Shown here: one piece after another, positions 52,236 to 60,381 of the stretch | How the letters are laid out: the number at the start of each line of letters is the position of its first letter | Numbering within the stretch: position 1 is the first letter of the stretch | Origin: HGM12998 sp900756495 | GTDB lineage: Bacteria; Bacillota; Clostridia; Oscillospirales; Oscillospiraceae | Direction: 5' to 3' | Assembly: GCA_958477305.1 (NCBI GenBank) | Contig: CAUEFI010000008.1 | Location: 62,001-126,000 of the forward strand | Length of the DNA stretch: 64,000 nt | The notes under the pieces: model-generated | The model's database searches: none | Told to the model about the DNA's origin: nothing | What the model saw: the letters and a program-made list of their open reading frames with translations, nothing else | Translations under genes and position numbers: made by a program

Positions 52236-53236
52236 GCTTTGTCACCAAACCTTTCCGCCGCCTTGTCGATAAAGCTCGTGATGTCCAAATGGCCGGGGCA
52301 GCTGCCCACGCAGCGGCCGCAGCCCACGCAGAGGATCTGGCCGTAGCGCTCCTTGAAGTAGGAGAGCTTGTGGAGGTAGCGGTTGCGCAGGCGCTCCTTC
52401 TTGGAGGGCCGGGGGTTGTGGCCGCCCGCCATGCGGGTATAGTCGGAGAACATGCAGGAGTCCCAGCAGCGGAACTGGGTGCCCTCTCCGCCGTGGTCCT
52501 CGTGGTTGATGTCGAAGCAGTAGCAGGTGGGGCACAGGTAGGTGCAGGTGCCGCAGCCCAGGCAGGCGTGGCAGTTCTCGTCCCAGATGGGGTCCTCAAA
52601 GTGGGCGGTGAGCTGCTCGGATAGCTCGGGGCTCATAGCGGTCTTGAGGGTGCACACCGCGGGGGCAGCCCCCTCGGACTCCTTTACCATCAGGTCCTGC
52701 CACAGCTGCTCAATCTCCTCCCCCTTGGGGGTCTGGGGCTTTACCAGCCAGCCGCCCCCCTCGGCGTCGGTGAGGAGCAGGTCGGCGCTGGGCGCCTCCC
52801 CGGGGTTGAGGCCCATGGAGTCGCAGAAGCAGGTGGGACCGGCCTGGGCGCAGGCGTGGGCGATGACCGTCAGGCGCTCCCGGCGGCGGGCATAGAAGGT
52901 GTCCTGGTACTTGTCGCCCAGGAAGACCTTATCCATGCAGTCAATGCTGCGGGCGTCGCAGGGGCGTACCCCGAAGAGAATGCGGTCGGGGGCCTCCACG
53001 ATCTCCTCCAGGGACTGCTCCCCGTCGGTCCGGTACTTGTACATGCCCTCCTGATGGGGAAACAGGGTGTCCTTGGGGGGCAGCTTGGTGTTGATAAGGT
53101 CCATGGCGGGCTCGTTGTGCCCGTCCCAGGGCGCGAACTTGGAGACCTTCCCGTCCACCACGGTGGGGACGAAGATCTCCCCCTGCGCGGCCAGGAGGCG
53201 CAGGGCGGGAATGAGGTTTTCTCTCTTCAACTGCAT
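52232..53236 (-). CDS. flxB: FlxB: Fe-S electron-transfer subunit
   Basis: 334 residues, similar to AsrA/[NiFe]-hydrogenase beta-type ferredoxin subunits. N-terminal domain with FGVRPCDARSI, C-terminal two [4Fe-4S] motifs CLGCGTCTYLCPTCYC and CVGCGRCVGSCPG. Links FlxA to FlxC in the inferred FlxABCD module. Codon and base composition are GC-rich like its operon neighbours. Confidence 0.87.
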   Translation of the reverse strand: MQLKRENLIPALRLLAAQGEIFVPTVVDGKVSKFAPWDGHNEPAMDLINTKLPPKDTLFPHQEGMYKYRTDGEQSLEEIVEAPDRILFGVRPCDARSIDCMDKVFLGDKYQDTFYARRRERLTVIAHACAQAGPTCFCDSMGLNPGEAPSADLLLTDAEGGGWLVKPQTPKGEEIEQLWQDLMVKESEGAAPAVCTLKTAMSPELSEQLTAHFEDPIWDENCHACLGCGTCTYLCPTCYCFDINHEDHGGEGTQFRCWDSCMFSDYTRMAGGHNPRPSKKERLRNRYLHKLSYFKERYGQILCVGCGRCVGSCPGHLDITSFIDKAAERFGDKA

Positions 53237-53249
53237 ATCCGCCGCCTCC

Positions 53250-54092
53250 TCACATAAAGTCGTCGCGGTCGCTGAGGTCGAACTCGCCCAAAATATGGGG
53301 GCGGCTCGTTGGCAGACCGCACTCGTAGCTGCCCCAGAGGTCGTTGATGTCCTTGAGGATCTTCCGGGTCTGGCTCATGATGGGCAGGCCCATGGGGCAC
53401 ACTCGCTCGCACTCGCCGCACTCGATACACCGGTCCCCCACGTGGAAAGCACGGGTCAGGCCGTAGACTTGGTTCTCCGCCTTGTCGATCTGCTTGCCCT
53501 GCCAGCCCACACGGTACTGGTCGGCGTAGCACTCGGTGCAGTTGCAGGCGGGGCAGGCGTTGCGGCAGGCGTAGCAGTGGATGCACTTGGAGAACTGCTT
53601 CTGCCAGTAGTCGTACTGCTCCTCGGAGGTCAGGCCCTCCAGTTCGGTGACGCTCTTGAAGCGCTCCGCCGCCGGGACCTCGATCTCCTTCACGAGTTCG
53701 CCCAGGAGAACGTCATAGGTTACGGGGTTGCGGTGGGCGCAGGTGGCGCAGATGGGGGCGTCCTTCCCCTCGCAAGGCAGGCCGATGAGGTACAGGTCCT
53801 CCCGGTTGTACTGCTTATCCTCCACAATACGGTTCACCGCCCGGGAGTCGCACCCCCGGACGCAGATAGCCAGCTTGCCCTCGGGATAGCGGTAGTCCAG
53901 CATGTACTTGGCCAGGCCGCTGACGCAGTGCTCGTTCCACACCAGCTTGCCGGCATCTTCGGGCCGCTTCACGAAGAGGGGGATGGTCTTGTCGGGGAAG
54001 CGGGTCTCGCCCCAGCCGATGACGCAGGTGACGGTCCCCTCCTCCAGCAGCTTCCGCGCGGTCTCCCGCAGGGCGGTCTGGATGTCGCTCAT
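53250..54092 (-). CDS. flxC: FlxC: Fe-S electron-transfer subunit
   Basis: 280 residues, with two cluster motifs near the C-terminus, CIHCYACRNACPACNCTEC and CIECGECERVCPMG, and an N-terminal domain (VTCVIGWGE, CVRGCDSRAV, IGLPCEG, CATCAHRNP). Resembles the ferredoxin-type subunit of F420-hydrogenase/FlxC. ATG 54092 overlaps the flxD stop (ATGA). No membrane segments. Confidence 0.86.
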   Translation of the reverse strand: MSDIQTALRETARKLLEEGTVTCVIGWGETRFPDKTIPLFVKRPEDAGKLVWNEHCVSGLAKYMLDYRYPEGKLAICVRGCDSRAVNRIVEDKQYNREDLYLIGLPCEGKDAPICATCAHRNPVTYDVLLGELVKEIEVPAAERFKSVTELEGLTSEEQYDYWQKQFSKCIHCYACRNACPACNCTECYADQYRVGWQGKQIDKAENQVYGLTRAFHVGDRCIECGECERVCPMGLPIMSQTRKILKDINDLWGSYECGLPTSRPHILGEFDLSDRDDFM

Positions 54093-54547
54093 TCTTGGGC
54101 ACCTCCCTCTTCGTACCACTTCTCACGGAAACGGGTGTTGGGCCCCAGGGCCTTGATCTCCTGGGCCACCCGGGTGACGGTATCGCGGAACTTGGCAGCC
54201 TCCGAACCCGAGATCCAGCGGGCCTGGAAGCGCCTGGGGTCAATGCCGTTGTACTCCATCAGCCGCTTCATCAGCATAAAGCGGCGGCGGGTAAAGTAGT
54301 TGCCGGTGGCGTAGTGGCAGTCGCCGGGGTGGCAGCCGCACACCATCACGCCGTCGCAGCCCTTCTGGAAGGCCCGCAGAATGAACTGTGGGTTCACCCG
54401 GCTGGAACAGGGCAGGCGGACCACCCGGACGTTGGCCGGGTACTTCATCCGGTTGAGACCTGCCAGGTCCGCCCCGGTATAGGTGCACCAGTTGCAGCAG
54501 AAGGCCAGAATCTTGGGTTCCCAGTTTTCAGCTTCCTTTACAGACAC
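54089..54547 (-). CDS. flxD: FlxD: MvhD-family [2Fe-2S] protein
   Basis: 152 residues from a GTG start that overlaps the end of hdrA by 10 bases. Contains the MvhD cysteines in ILAFCCNWCTYTGADLAG, VRLPCSSRVN and GVMVCGCHPGDCHY. MvhD transfers electrons from a hydrogenase or, in Flx complexes, from FlxABC to HdrA. Alternative starts are downstream and would cut the first cysteine motif. Confidence 0.88.
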   Translation of the reverse strand: MSVKEAENWEPKILAFCCNWCTYTGADLAGLNRMKYPANVRVVRLPCSSRVNPQFILRAFQKGCDGVMVCGCHPGDCHYATGNYFTRRRFMLMKRLMEYNGIDPRRFQARWISGSEAAKFRDTVTRVAQEIKALGPNTRFREKWYEEGGAQE

Positions 54548-56517
54548 AGCGCGTCCACCTCCTTGAGAATCTGGGCGTTGGTGAAGCCGGCCAGGTCGAT
54601 GGCGCCGGTGCGGCAGGCGGCGGTACAGCAGCCGCAGCCCTGGCACAGGCCGCTGTTGACGGTCGCCACCGTCTTTTTGAAGCGCCTGGCCCCGTCCCTG
54701 GCGTCAATCTCGGTGAGGGAGATGGCCTTGTAAGGGCAGCAGCCCACGCAGAAGCCGCAGCCGCAGCACTTGAGCTGGTCCACCGAGGAGATCATGGGCG
54801 AGGTCTCCATCTCATCCTTGGAGAAGAGGCCGCAGACCTTGACGGCGGCGGCGCTGGCCTGGGCCACCGTGTCGGGGATATCCTTGGGGCCCTGGCAGGC
54901 GCCGGCCAGATAGATGCCGCCGGTCTGGGTCTCCACCGGGCGCAGCTTGGGGTGGGCCTCCTGGACCCACTTATCCGGGTCGGTGGCGATGCCCAGCATG
55001 GTGGTCAGCTCGCTCACCCCCACGGCGGGAACCATAGCGGTGGCCAGGATGACCATGTCGGCCTTGACGCTCACCGGCTTGCCCAGGAGGGTGTCCTCCC
55101 CCTTGCACACCAGCTTGCCGTTCTCCCTGTAAATCTTGGAGACCCGGCCCCGGATGTACACGGCGCCGTCCTCCCGGGTGCGGTCGTAGAACTCCTCGTA
55201 GCCCTTGCCGGGGGTGCGCACGTCCATGTAGAAGACGTAGACGTTGGAACCGGGGAGCTTTTCCAATATCTGATGGGCGTGCTTGGCGGAGTACATGCAG
55301 CAGGCCCGGGAGCAGTAGCTCTTGCCCTTGTGGGGGTCCCGGGAGCCCACGCACTTGATGATGACCACGTCCTTGGGCTCGGTCCAGTCGGAGGGGCGGA
55401 GGATGCGGCCCTCGGTGGGGCCGGAGGCGTTGACCAGCCGCTCGAACTGGAGGCCGGTGATGACGTCGGCGTACTTGCCGCCGCCGTACTCGCCGTAGAG
55501 ATTCTGCCACTCGATGAGCTCATAGCCGGTGGCCACGATGATGGCGCCGTAGGTCTCGGTGTACTCCTTGGCGGTGTCCTTGAAGTCGATGCAGCCCAGG
55601 GGGCAGACCTTGGCGCAGACGCCGCACTTGCCCTCCTTCAGCATCTTACAGTTTTCCGGGTCGATAACCGGCTTGGCAGGCACCGCCTGGGCGAAGGGCT
55701 TGTAGATGGCGGTGCGCTTGTTGTAGCCCTGGTTGAACTCGCTGTCCACCTTGGTGGGGCACTTGGTCTCGCACAGGCCGCAGCCGGTGCACTTGGTGTG
55801 GTCCACGTAGCGGGCCTTCTGGCGGATGGTGACCTCAAAGTTGCCCACATAGCCCCCCACGTCGACCACCTCGGAGGAGGTCATGAGGGTGATGTTGGGG
55901 TGCTGGCCCACATCCACCATCTTGGGGGTGGAGATGCAGGCGGAGCAGTCCAGGGTGGGAAAGGTCTTGTCCAGCATGACCATGTGCCCACCGATGGAGG
56001 GCTCCCGCTCCACAATGGTGACTTGGTAACCCGCGTCGGCCACGTCCAGTGCGGCCTGAATGCCGGCGATGCCGCCGCCGATAACCAGGCACTTCTTGTG
56101 GATGGGGATGGTGGAGGTAAAGAGGGGCTCGTTGCGCTCCACCTTGGCCACCGCCATGCGCATCAGGTCGATGGCCTTCTCGGTGGCGGCCTCCTTGTCG
56201 GTGTGGACCCAGGCGCACTGCTCCCGGATGTTGGCCACCTCCAGCATGTAGGGGTTGATGCGGGTGTCCTTGAGCATTTTGCGGAAGGTGGCCTCGTGCA
56301 TCCGGGGGGAGCAGGAGCAGATGACCAGGCGATCCAGCTGGTGCTCCTCAATGGCGGCCTTCATGGCCGCCTGGCCGGGCTCCGAGCAGGTGTACTTGTT
56401 GGTGGTGGCAAAGACCACGTGGGGCAGCTTGGCGGCCTCGGCGGCCACCCGCTCCACGTCCACCACGCCAGCGATGTTGGTGCCGCAGTGGCACACGACG
56501 ACTCCGATACGGCTCAC
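54538..56517 (-). CDS. hdrA: HdrA: FAD/iron-sulfur core subunit of the heterodisulfide-reductase-type bifurcating complex
   Basis: 659 residues. FAD-binding domain VIGGGIAGIQAALDVADAGY, cysteine-rich regions CTGCGLCETKCP and CGVCAKVCPLGC, the GSRDPHKGKSYCSRACCMY motif, and a C-terminal ferredoxin-like pair CCGCGFCVGCCP / CQGCGCCTAACRTGA. HdrA is the electron-bifurcating subunit: one branch to ferredoxin, one to a high-potential acceptor. GTG start overlaps the hdrB stop (GTGA). N-terminal cysteine motif VVVCHCGTNI is also typical. Confidence 0.93.
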   Translation of the reverse strand: MSRIGVVVCHCGTNIAGVVDVERVAAEAAKLPHVVFATTNKYTCSEPGQAAMKAAIEEHQLDRLVICSCSPRMHEATFRKMLKDTRINPYMLEVANIREQCAWVHTDKEAATEKAIDLMRMAVAKVERNEPLFTSTIPIHKKCLVIGGGIAGIQAALDVADAGYQVTIVEREPSIGGHMVMLDKTFPTLDCSACISTPKMVDVGQHPNITLMTSSEVVDVGGYVGNFEVTIRQKARYVDHTKCTGCGLCETKCPTKVDSEFNQGYNKRTAIYKPFAQAVPAKPVIDPENCKMLKEGKCGVCAKVCPLGCIDFKDTAKEYTETYGAIIVATGYELIEWQNLYGEYGGGKYADVITGLQFERLVNASGPTEGRILRPSDWTEPKDVVIIKCVGSRDPHKGKSYCSRACCMYSAKHAHQILEKLPGSNVYVFYMDVRTPGKGYEEFYDRTREDGAVYIRGRVSKIYRENGKLVCKGEDTLLGKPVSVKADMVILATAMVPAVGVSELTTMLGIATDPDKWVQEAHPKLRPVETQTGGIYLAGACQGPKDIPDTVAQASAAAVKVCGLFSKDEMETSPMISSVDQLKCCGCGFCVGCCPYKAISLTEIDARDGARRFKKTVATVNSGLCQGCGCCTAACRTGAIDLAGFTNAQILKEVDALCL

Positions 56518-57407
56518 TGCTCGTCACCATCCTTCTTCAAAGCGTTGCGCATCAGGCCCACGGCGGGGGTGAAGTGGGTGTGGAGCCCGAAGTCCCTGGG
56601 GTGGACCCCCATGCACAGGGCCAGCAGCTCGGTGAACTGGTAGACCGGCAGGGCGTAGTCCCCGCCGTACTCCTCCATCACCTTGCTCTGGCGCATATCC
56701 AGGTTGAGGGCGCACAGGGGGCAGGCGGTGACGATGCAGTCGGCTCCGTGCTCCCGGGCGTTGTTCAGAATCCGCTGGATCAGCGGCAGGGCGGCCTTGG
56801 GGGCGTCCACCTGGTGGCTGGCGCCGCAGCACTCGGTCTTGAAATCCCAGGACACCGGCACCGCGCCGGTGAGGGAGACGATGCCGTCCATCTGCATGGG
56901 GTTCTCCGGGTCGTCGGGCCGGGCGATCTGGCTGGGGCGGGAGGTGAGGCAGCCGTAGTAGCAGGCCACCTTCAGGCCGTTCAGGTTCTTCACCAGCTTG
57001 GAGCGTACCGCCTCCATGACCTCGGGGCGGCTGAAGATCTCCAGGAAGGACACCACCGGATTGGCGCCGCTGCAGGGCATTCCGATGATCTCCTCGATCT
57101 CCTCCCGCTTCTTCTCGTCGGTGAGGACGGCATGGCGGGAGTACTGCATCCGGGAGTAGCAGGCGGCGCAGGCCACGGCGATCTCCATGCCGCCGCCGTC
57201 GGCCTCGGCCCGGGCCAGATTCCGGGCCGGGAGGGCCAGGGCCATCATCTCGTTCATGGTGTGGGCGGCGGTGGCGCCGCAGCAGTTCCAGTCGGGGATC
57301 GTCACCAGGTCCATGCCGATCTTGCGGGTGACGGCGTCGATGGACTGCTGGTAGCCCTTGGCGGTGGCCGCCATGGAGCAGCCGGGGAAATAGTAGTAGC
57401 GCATCAT
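56514..57407 (-). CDS. hdrB: HdrB: CCG-domain subunit (non-cubane [4Fe-4S] active site)
   Basis: 297 residues. Both CCG motifs are complete: FPGCSMAA, WNCCGATAAHT, CAACYSR in the first half, and YYGCLTSRP, ECCGASHQVD, CPLCALNL in the second. In methanogens HdrB reduces the CoM-CoB heterodisulfide on noncubane clusters; in bacteria with Flx-Hdr the acceptor can be DsrC or another disulfide/electron carrier. Start ATGATG overlaps the hdrC stop. No DsrC gene is in this window. Confidence 0.92.
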   Translation of the reverse strand: MMRYYYFPGCSMAATAKGYQQSIDAVTRKIGMDLVTIPDWNCCGATAAHTMNEMMALALPARNLARAEADGGGMEIAVACAACYSRMQYSRHAVLTDEKKREEIEEIIGMPCSGANPVVSFLEIFSRPEVMEAVRSKLVKNLNGLKVACYYGCLTSRPSQIARPDDPENPMQMDGIVSLTGAVPVSWDFKTECCGASHQVDAPKAALPLIQRILNNAREHGADCIVTACPLCALNLDMRQSKVMEEYGGDYALPVYQFTELLALCMGVHPRDFGLHTHFTPAVGLMRNALKKDGDEQ

Positions 57408-57967
57408 TCCTCTTCCCCTCCCCTCTCCAGGGCCTTCTCAATGATGGCCTTGATCTCCTCAGGATGGTTGGTGGTGTGGGGCTCGATGCCCACCAGCTTG
57501 TTTTTCAGCATGTGGGGTACAGAGTCCATGTCCTGCATGAAGCGGCCGGTGGTCATGTTGTACATCCCCTCCAGCAGCACCTCGTGGGACTTGCCGAACA
57601 TCTTCACATTCTGCATAAAGATGCTGGAGAACATATCCACCGTCTTCACCCCGATCTTCCCCCGGGCCTTGGCGGCCTGCCGGGAGAGCTCCATGAGGGA
57701 CGGGATGTCGATGGAGTGGGGACAGCGCTCCACGCAGGTGTGGCAGGAGGCGCACAGCCAGATAGACTTGGAGGCCAGGATCTCCTCCGTCATTCCCAAT
57801 TGCATATAGTGGACCAGCTCCCGGGGCATGATGTCCATGGCGTGGGCCATGGGGCAGCCCGCGGTGCATTTTCCGCACTGGTAGCACTCGTGGAGCTTCA
57901 CGTTCGCACGGGCCGCAATACTGCCGGCCAGTTCCTTGCCGCTTTTCTCATTCAGGCAGTCATCCAT
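57404..57967 (-). CDS. hdrC: HdrC: 2x[4Fe-4S] subunit
   Basis: 187 residues, with cluster motifs CYQCGKCTAGCP and CASCHTCVERCP followed by a helical C-terminal part. Passes electrons between HdrA and HdrB. GGAGAGG 9 bases before ATG 57967. Order hdrC-hdrB-hdrA on the minus strand. Confidence 0.92.
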   Translation of the reverse strand: MDDCLNEKSGKELAGSIAARANVKLHECYQCGKCTAGCPMAHAMDIMPRELVHYMQLGMTEEILASKSIWLCASCHTCVERCPHSIDIPSLMELSRQAAKARGKIGVKTVDMFSSIFMQNVKMFGKSHEVLLEGMYNMTTGRFMQDMDSVPHMLKNKLVGIEPHTTNHPEEIKAIIEKALERGGEEE

Positions 57968-58051
57968 GCGTGTCCTCTCCTTTCTACCGTTTTCAGGCGG
58001 GGATTCCCCGCCGGCATTTGCATTCGCTGTATCTCGGGGGCGCCGCGCATC

Positions 58052-59056
58052 CTACGCCCGGCGGCCGGCCAGGGCCAGGGCCAGCTCGGCCAGGGCCATC
58101 TTCCCGGGCCCCTCCTCCATGTGGGCGAGGGCCTCCACAGCCCGCCGGCTGCTCTCCTCCAGAACCCTCTGGGTATAGTCCAGGGCCCCGGAGCCGGTGA
58201 TGTAGGAAATCAGGCGGCTCACGTCGGCCTCGCTCTTCTCTGGATTCTCCAGCAGGGCGCGCATCTCCCGGTCGGGGCGGCGCTCCACCGCATACCGGAC
58301 CGGCAGGGTGTAGATTCCCTTGCGCAGATCCTGTCCCCGGGGCTTGCCGAAGCACTTGGGAGCGGCGAAGTCCAGCAGGTCGTCCTTGAGCTGGAAGGCG
58401 ATCCCCAGCTCCAGGCCGTAATTCCGGAGTGGGGCGGCCTCCTCCGCCGTCATCCCACCGGCCAGCGCCCCAGTGAAGCAGCTGGCCGAGAGCAGGTAGG
58501 CCGTCTTCCGCTTGATCTGCAGGTAGTACCGCTCCTCGCTCTGGCCCTCCAGGGAGAAGGCGGCGTTCAGCTGCATCAGCTCCCCCAGGCACATCTCCAC
58601 CGAGGTCTCGGACAGGGTCTCGTTGACCCCGGTGCCCCGGTAGAGGTGCAGGAGCTCCATAGCCCGGCCCAGCAGGAAATCCCCACACTGGACCGCCCCG
58701 TGCTCCCCCAGCAGGCGGTGGATGGTGATGACCCCCCGGCGCTCGTCGGAGCGGTCCACCACGTCGTCATGGATCAGGGAGGCGGTGTGCATCAGCTCCA
58801 GCATCACCATCAGGGGGATAATTTCATATTCCTCCCGGCCGGCGCACCGCCAGCTCAGATAGGCCAGAATGGGCCGCAGGCGCTTGCCGCCGGAGGTCAC
58901 CATCCGGGCCACGTTCTGCTCCAGGGCGCTCACTCCGGACCGGGTCATCTCCCGCAGCCGCCGCTCCATCTCACTCAGGGCGGCGGTCATCTCTCCGTGG
59001 AGGGCGGAGAGCTCCGGGCTGCCGTTCAGCTTTTTCTGTACAATGGTGTTCAGCAT
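58052..59056 (-). CDS. hepT: Polyprenyl diphosphate synthase (hepta-/octaprenyl type)
   Basis: 334 residues of the trans-isoprenyl synthase family. First aspartate motif LIHDDVVDRSDERRG and second FQLKDDLLDFAAP, with GGKRLRPILAYLSW near the N-terminus. Makes the menaquinone side chain from IPP. Overlaps the preceding small gene by 7 bases; that gene may be its partner subunit. 84 bases to hdrC, the largest gap in the operon, without a clear terminator. Confidence 0.9.
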   Translation of the reverse strand: MLNTIVQKKLNGSPELSALHGEMTAALSEMERRLREMTRSGVSALEQNVARMVTSGGKRLRPILAYLSWRCAGREEYEIIPLMVMLELMHTASLIHDDVVDRSDERRGVITIHRLLGEHGAVQCGDFLLGRAMELLHLYRGTGVNETLSETSVEMCLGELMQLNAAFSLEGQSEERYYLQIKRKTAYLLSASCFTGALAGGMTAEEAAPLRNYGLELGIAFQLKDDLLDFAAPKCFGKPRGQDLRKGIYTLPVRYAVERRPDREMRALLENPEKSEADVSRLISYITGSGALDYTQRVLEESSRRAVEALAHMEEGPGKMALAELALALAGRRA

Positions 59057-59472
59057 ACCGCCAGCCGCCCGGACAGCGCTTTGACAAACTGGCGGTAACG
59101 CTCCAGGTCAAAGCCGCGCTCTCCGCGCACTCCTTCCTCCGCGTCTTCCCGGAGGAAGGCGGCAAATTGCTCAATCAGCCAGGGGCTGTCCAGGGGGATC
59201 AGGCACTGGGAGAAGAGGCCGAAGAAGTAGTCGCCCAGCAGAATGGCGGCGGCGTCTCCCTCCCCCGCGTCCTGGTGGAGCCTCCGGAAGAGAAGGAAGC
59301 TCTGACAGGCGGCGGCCAGGTCGGCCCCCTTTTCGCCCTCCAGGCGCTCCAGCACCAGGCGGGGGATCTCCTCCCGCTGGGCCTGGCTCAGGGGCTCCCG
59401 GCCCAGGCTGGTCCAGAAGCCGTAGCCCTCAGCCAGCAACGCCTGACAGCGCTCCAGCTCCGCGCCCTTCAT
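59050..59472 (-). CDS. Small helical protein before the polyprenyl synthase; HepS-like partner subunit or TorD-like chaperone
   Basis: 140 residues, all helical in appearance (LAAACQSFLLFRRLHQD, AAILLGDYFFGLFSQCLIPL). The DYFFGLF segment resembles component I of heptaprenyl diphosphate synthase, and the 7-base overlap with the synthase supports a two-subunit enzyme. A molybdoenzyme chaperone (TorD family) is a second possibility because the molybdoenzyme genes are 40 bases upstream. No cysteine clusters, no membrane segment. Function not proven. Confidence 0.55.
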   Translation of the reverse strand: MKGAELERCQALLAEGYGFWTSLGREPLSQAQREEIPRLVLERLEGEKGADLAAACQSFLLFRRLHQDAGEGDAAAILLGDYFFGLFSQCLIPLDSPWLIEQFAAFLREDAEEGVRGERGFDLERYRQFVKALSGRLAVC

Positions 59473-59511
59473 GTCCGCTTCCCCCCTTCCCGTCTCTTCA
59501 CAGGGCGGGGC

Positions 59512-60357
59512 TCAGTCCCGCTCCAGCATCATCACGCCGATGTCGGGGCTCTCCCTGCCCAGCTCTACTTCCTTCACAGCCCTCTTGAAGCCAGGCATAT
59601 CCACCTCGATGGTGTACACGCCGCTCTCGGGCTGCAGCTTGTCAAACTTGAACTCGCCCAGGAAGTCCACATACATGGTCTCCAGCATGGTCCCATCCTT
59701 TTTGATGGTGGCCCGGGCGTTGGTGGCCGCCGTCTCCACGCCGTGGTCGTCATAGGCGGCGGCGCCGGCGATAAAGCACTTGTTGTAACGGTAGAGGTTC
59801 TTATAGCGGACCTTGGGCTTGTGGTTCCCCGGATACAGGGACTCCAGCTCCTCCCGGTTGGACAGGCCCTCCCAGTCCTCGTCGGAGCAGTTGACCACGC
59901 TCAGGGCCCGGATGGGACAGGCCTGGACGCAGCGCGGCTCCTTCCAGCCCTGATCCAACAGGTGGGCGCACAGAGTACACTTCTGGGCCACCTTCAGCTC
60001 CTCGTTCCACTGGATAGCGCCGAAGGGGCAGGCCTTTACCAGTTCCCTGTTCCCCTTGGCCTTGTATACGTCCAGCAGCACGATGCCGTCGGGCCGCTTG
60101 GTAACGGCGCCGGGCGCCGCCTTGGCGCAGGGGGCGTTCTCACAGTGCTGGCACATCTTGGTCACAAAGCACACGTCGGTGTGGGGGGCGCTCCCCCGCT
60201 CATGGCGGACGGGGTTGATCCACTTGTCGTCGTGCTTCTGCTGCTTGCGGGTGTAGGGAGGCCAGTCGTTGTCCACAAACTCGTCCTTACAGGCCATCAA
60301 GCAGTTGTAGCAGCCGACGCACTTTTCCAGGTCCACGACAATATGCCATTTATTCAT
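59512..60357 (-). CDS. Transhydroxylase-type Fe-S (beta) subunit
   Basis: 281 residues. N-terminal DmsB-like ferredoxin part with CVGCYNCLMACKDE, CQHCENAPCAKAA, ACPFGAIQW and CTLCAHLLDQGW, so about three to four cluster groups. The C-terminal domain (NARATIKKDGTMLETMYVDF, GEFKFDKLQPESGVYTIEVD) is a transthyretin-like barrel that is characteristic of the small subunit of pyrogallol-phloroglucinol transhydroxylase and absent from DMSO-reductase family beta subunits generally. Lies 24 bases after the large subunit. No membrane anchor gene follows, so the enzyme is soluble. Confidence 0.88.
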   Translation of the reverse strand: MNKWHIVVDLEKCVGCYNCLMACKDEFVDNDWPPYTRKQQKHDDKWINPVRHERGSAPHTDVCFVTKMCQHCENAPCAKAAPGAVTKRPDGIVLLDVYKAKGNRELVKACPFGAIQWNEELKVAQKCTLCAHLLDQGWKEPRCVQACPIRALSVVNCSDEDWEGLSNREELESLYPGNHKPKVRYKNLYRYNKCFIAGAAAYDDHGVETAATNARATIKKDGTMLETMYVDFLGEFKFDKLQPESGVYTIEVDMPGFKRAVKEVELGRESPDIGVMMLERD

Positions 60358-60381
60358 CAGCCTAACGCTCCTTTTCTCTCA

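Noticed and set aside
51387..54092. Anaerobic sulfite reductase AsrAB(C)
   Set aside because: FlxA and FlxB resemble AsrB and AsrA, but there is no siroheme-binding AsrC and the genes run into MvhD-like FlxD and HdrABC.
54952..56643. A 563-codon plus-strand frame opposite hdrA
   Set aside because: Antisense shadow of a conserved gene with no domain pattern and no ribosome-binding site.
57464..59098. A 544-codon plus-strand frame opposite hdrC and the prenyl synthase
   Set aside because: Antisense shadow; composition is not protein-like.
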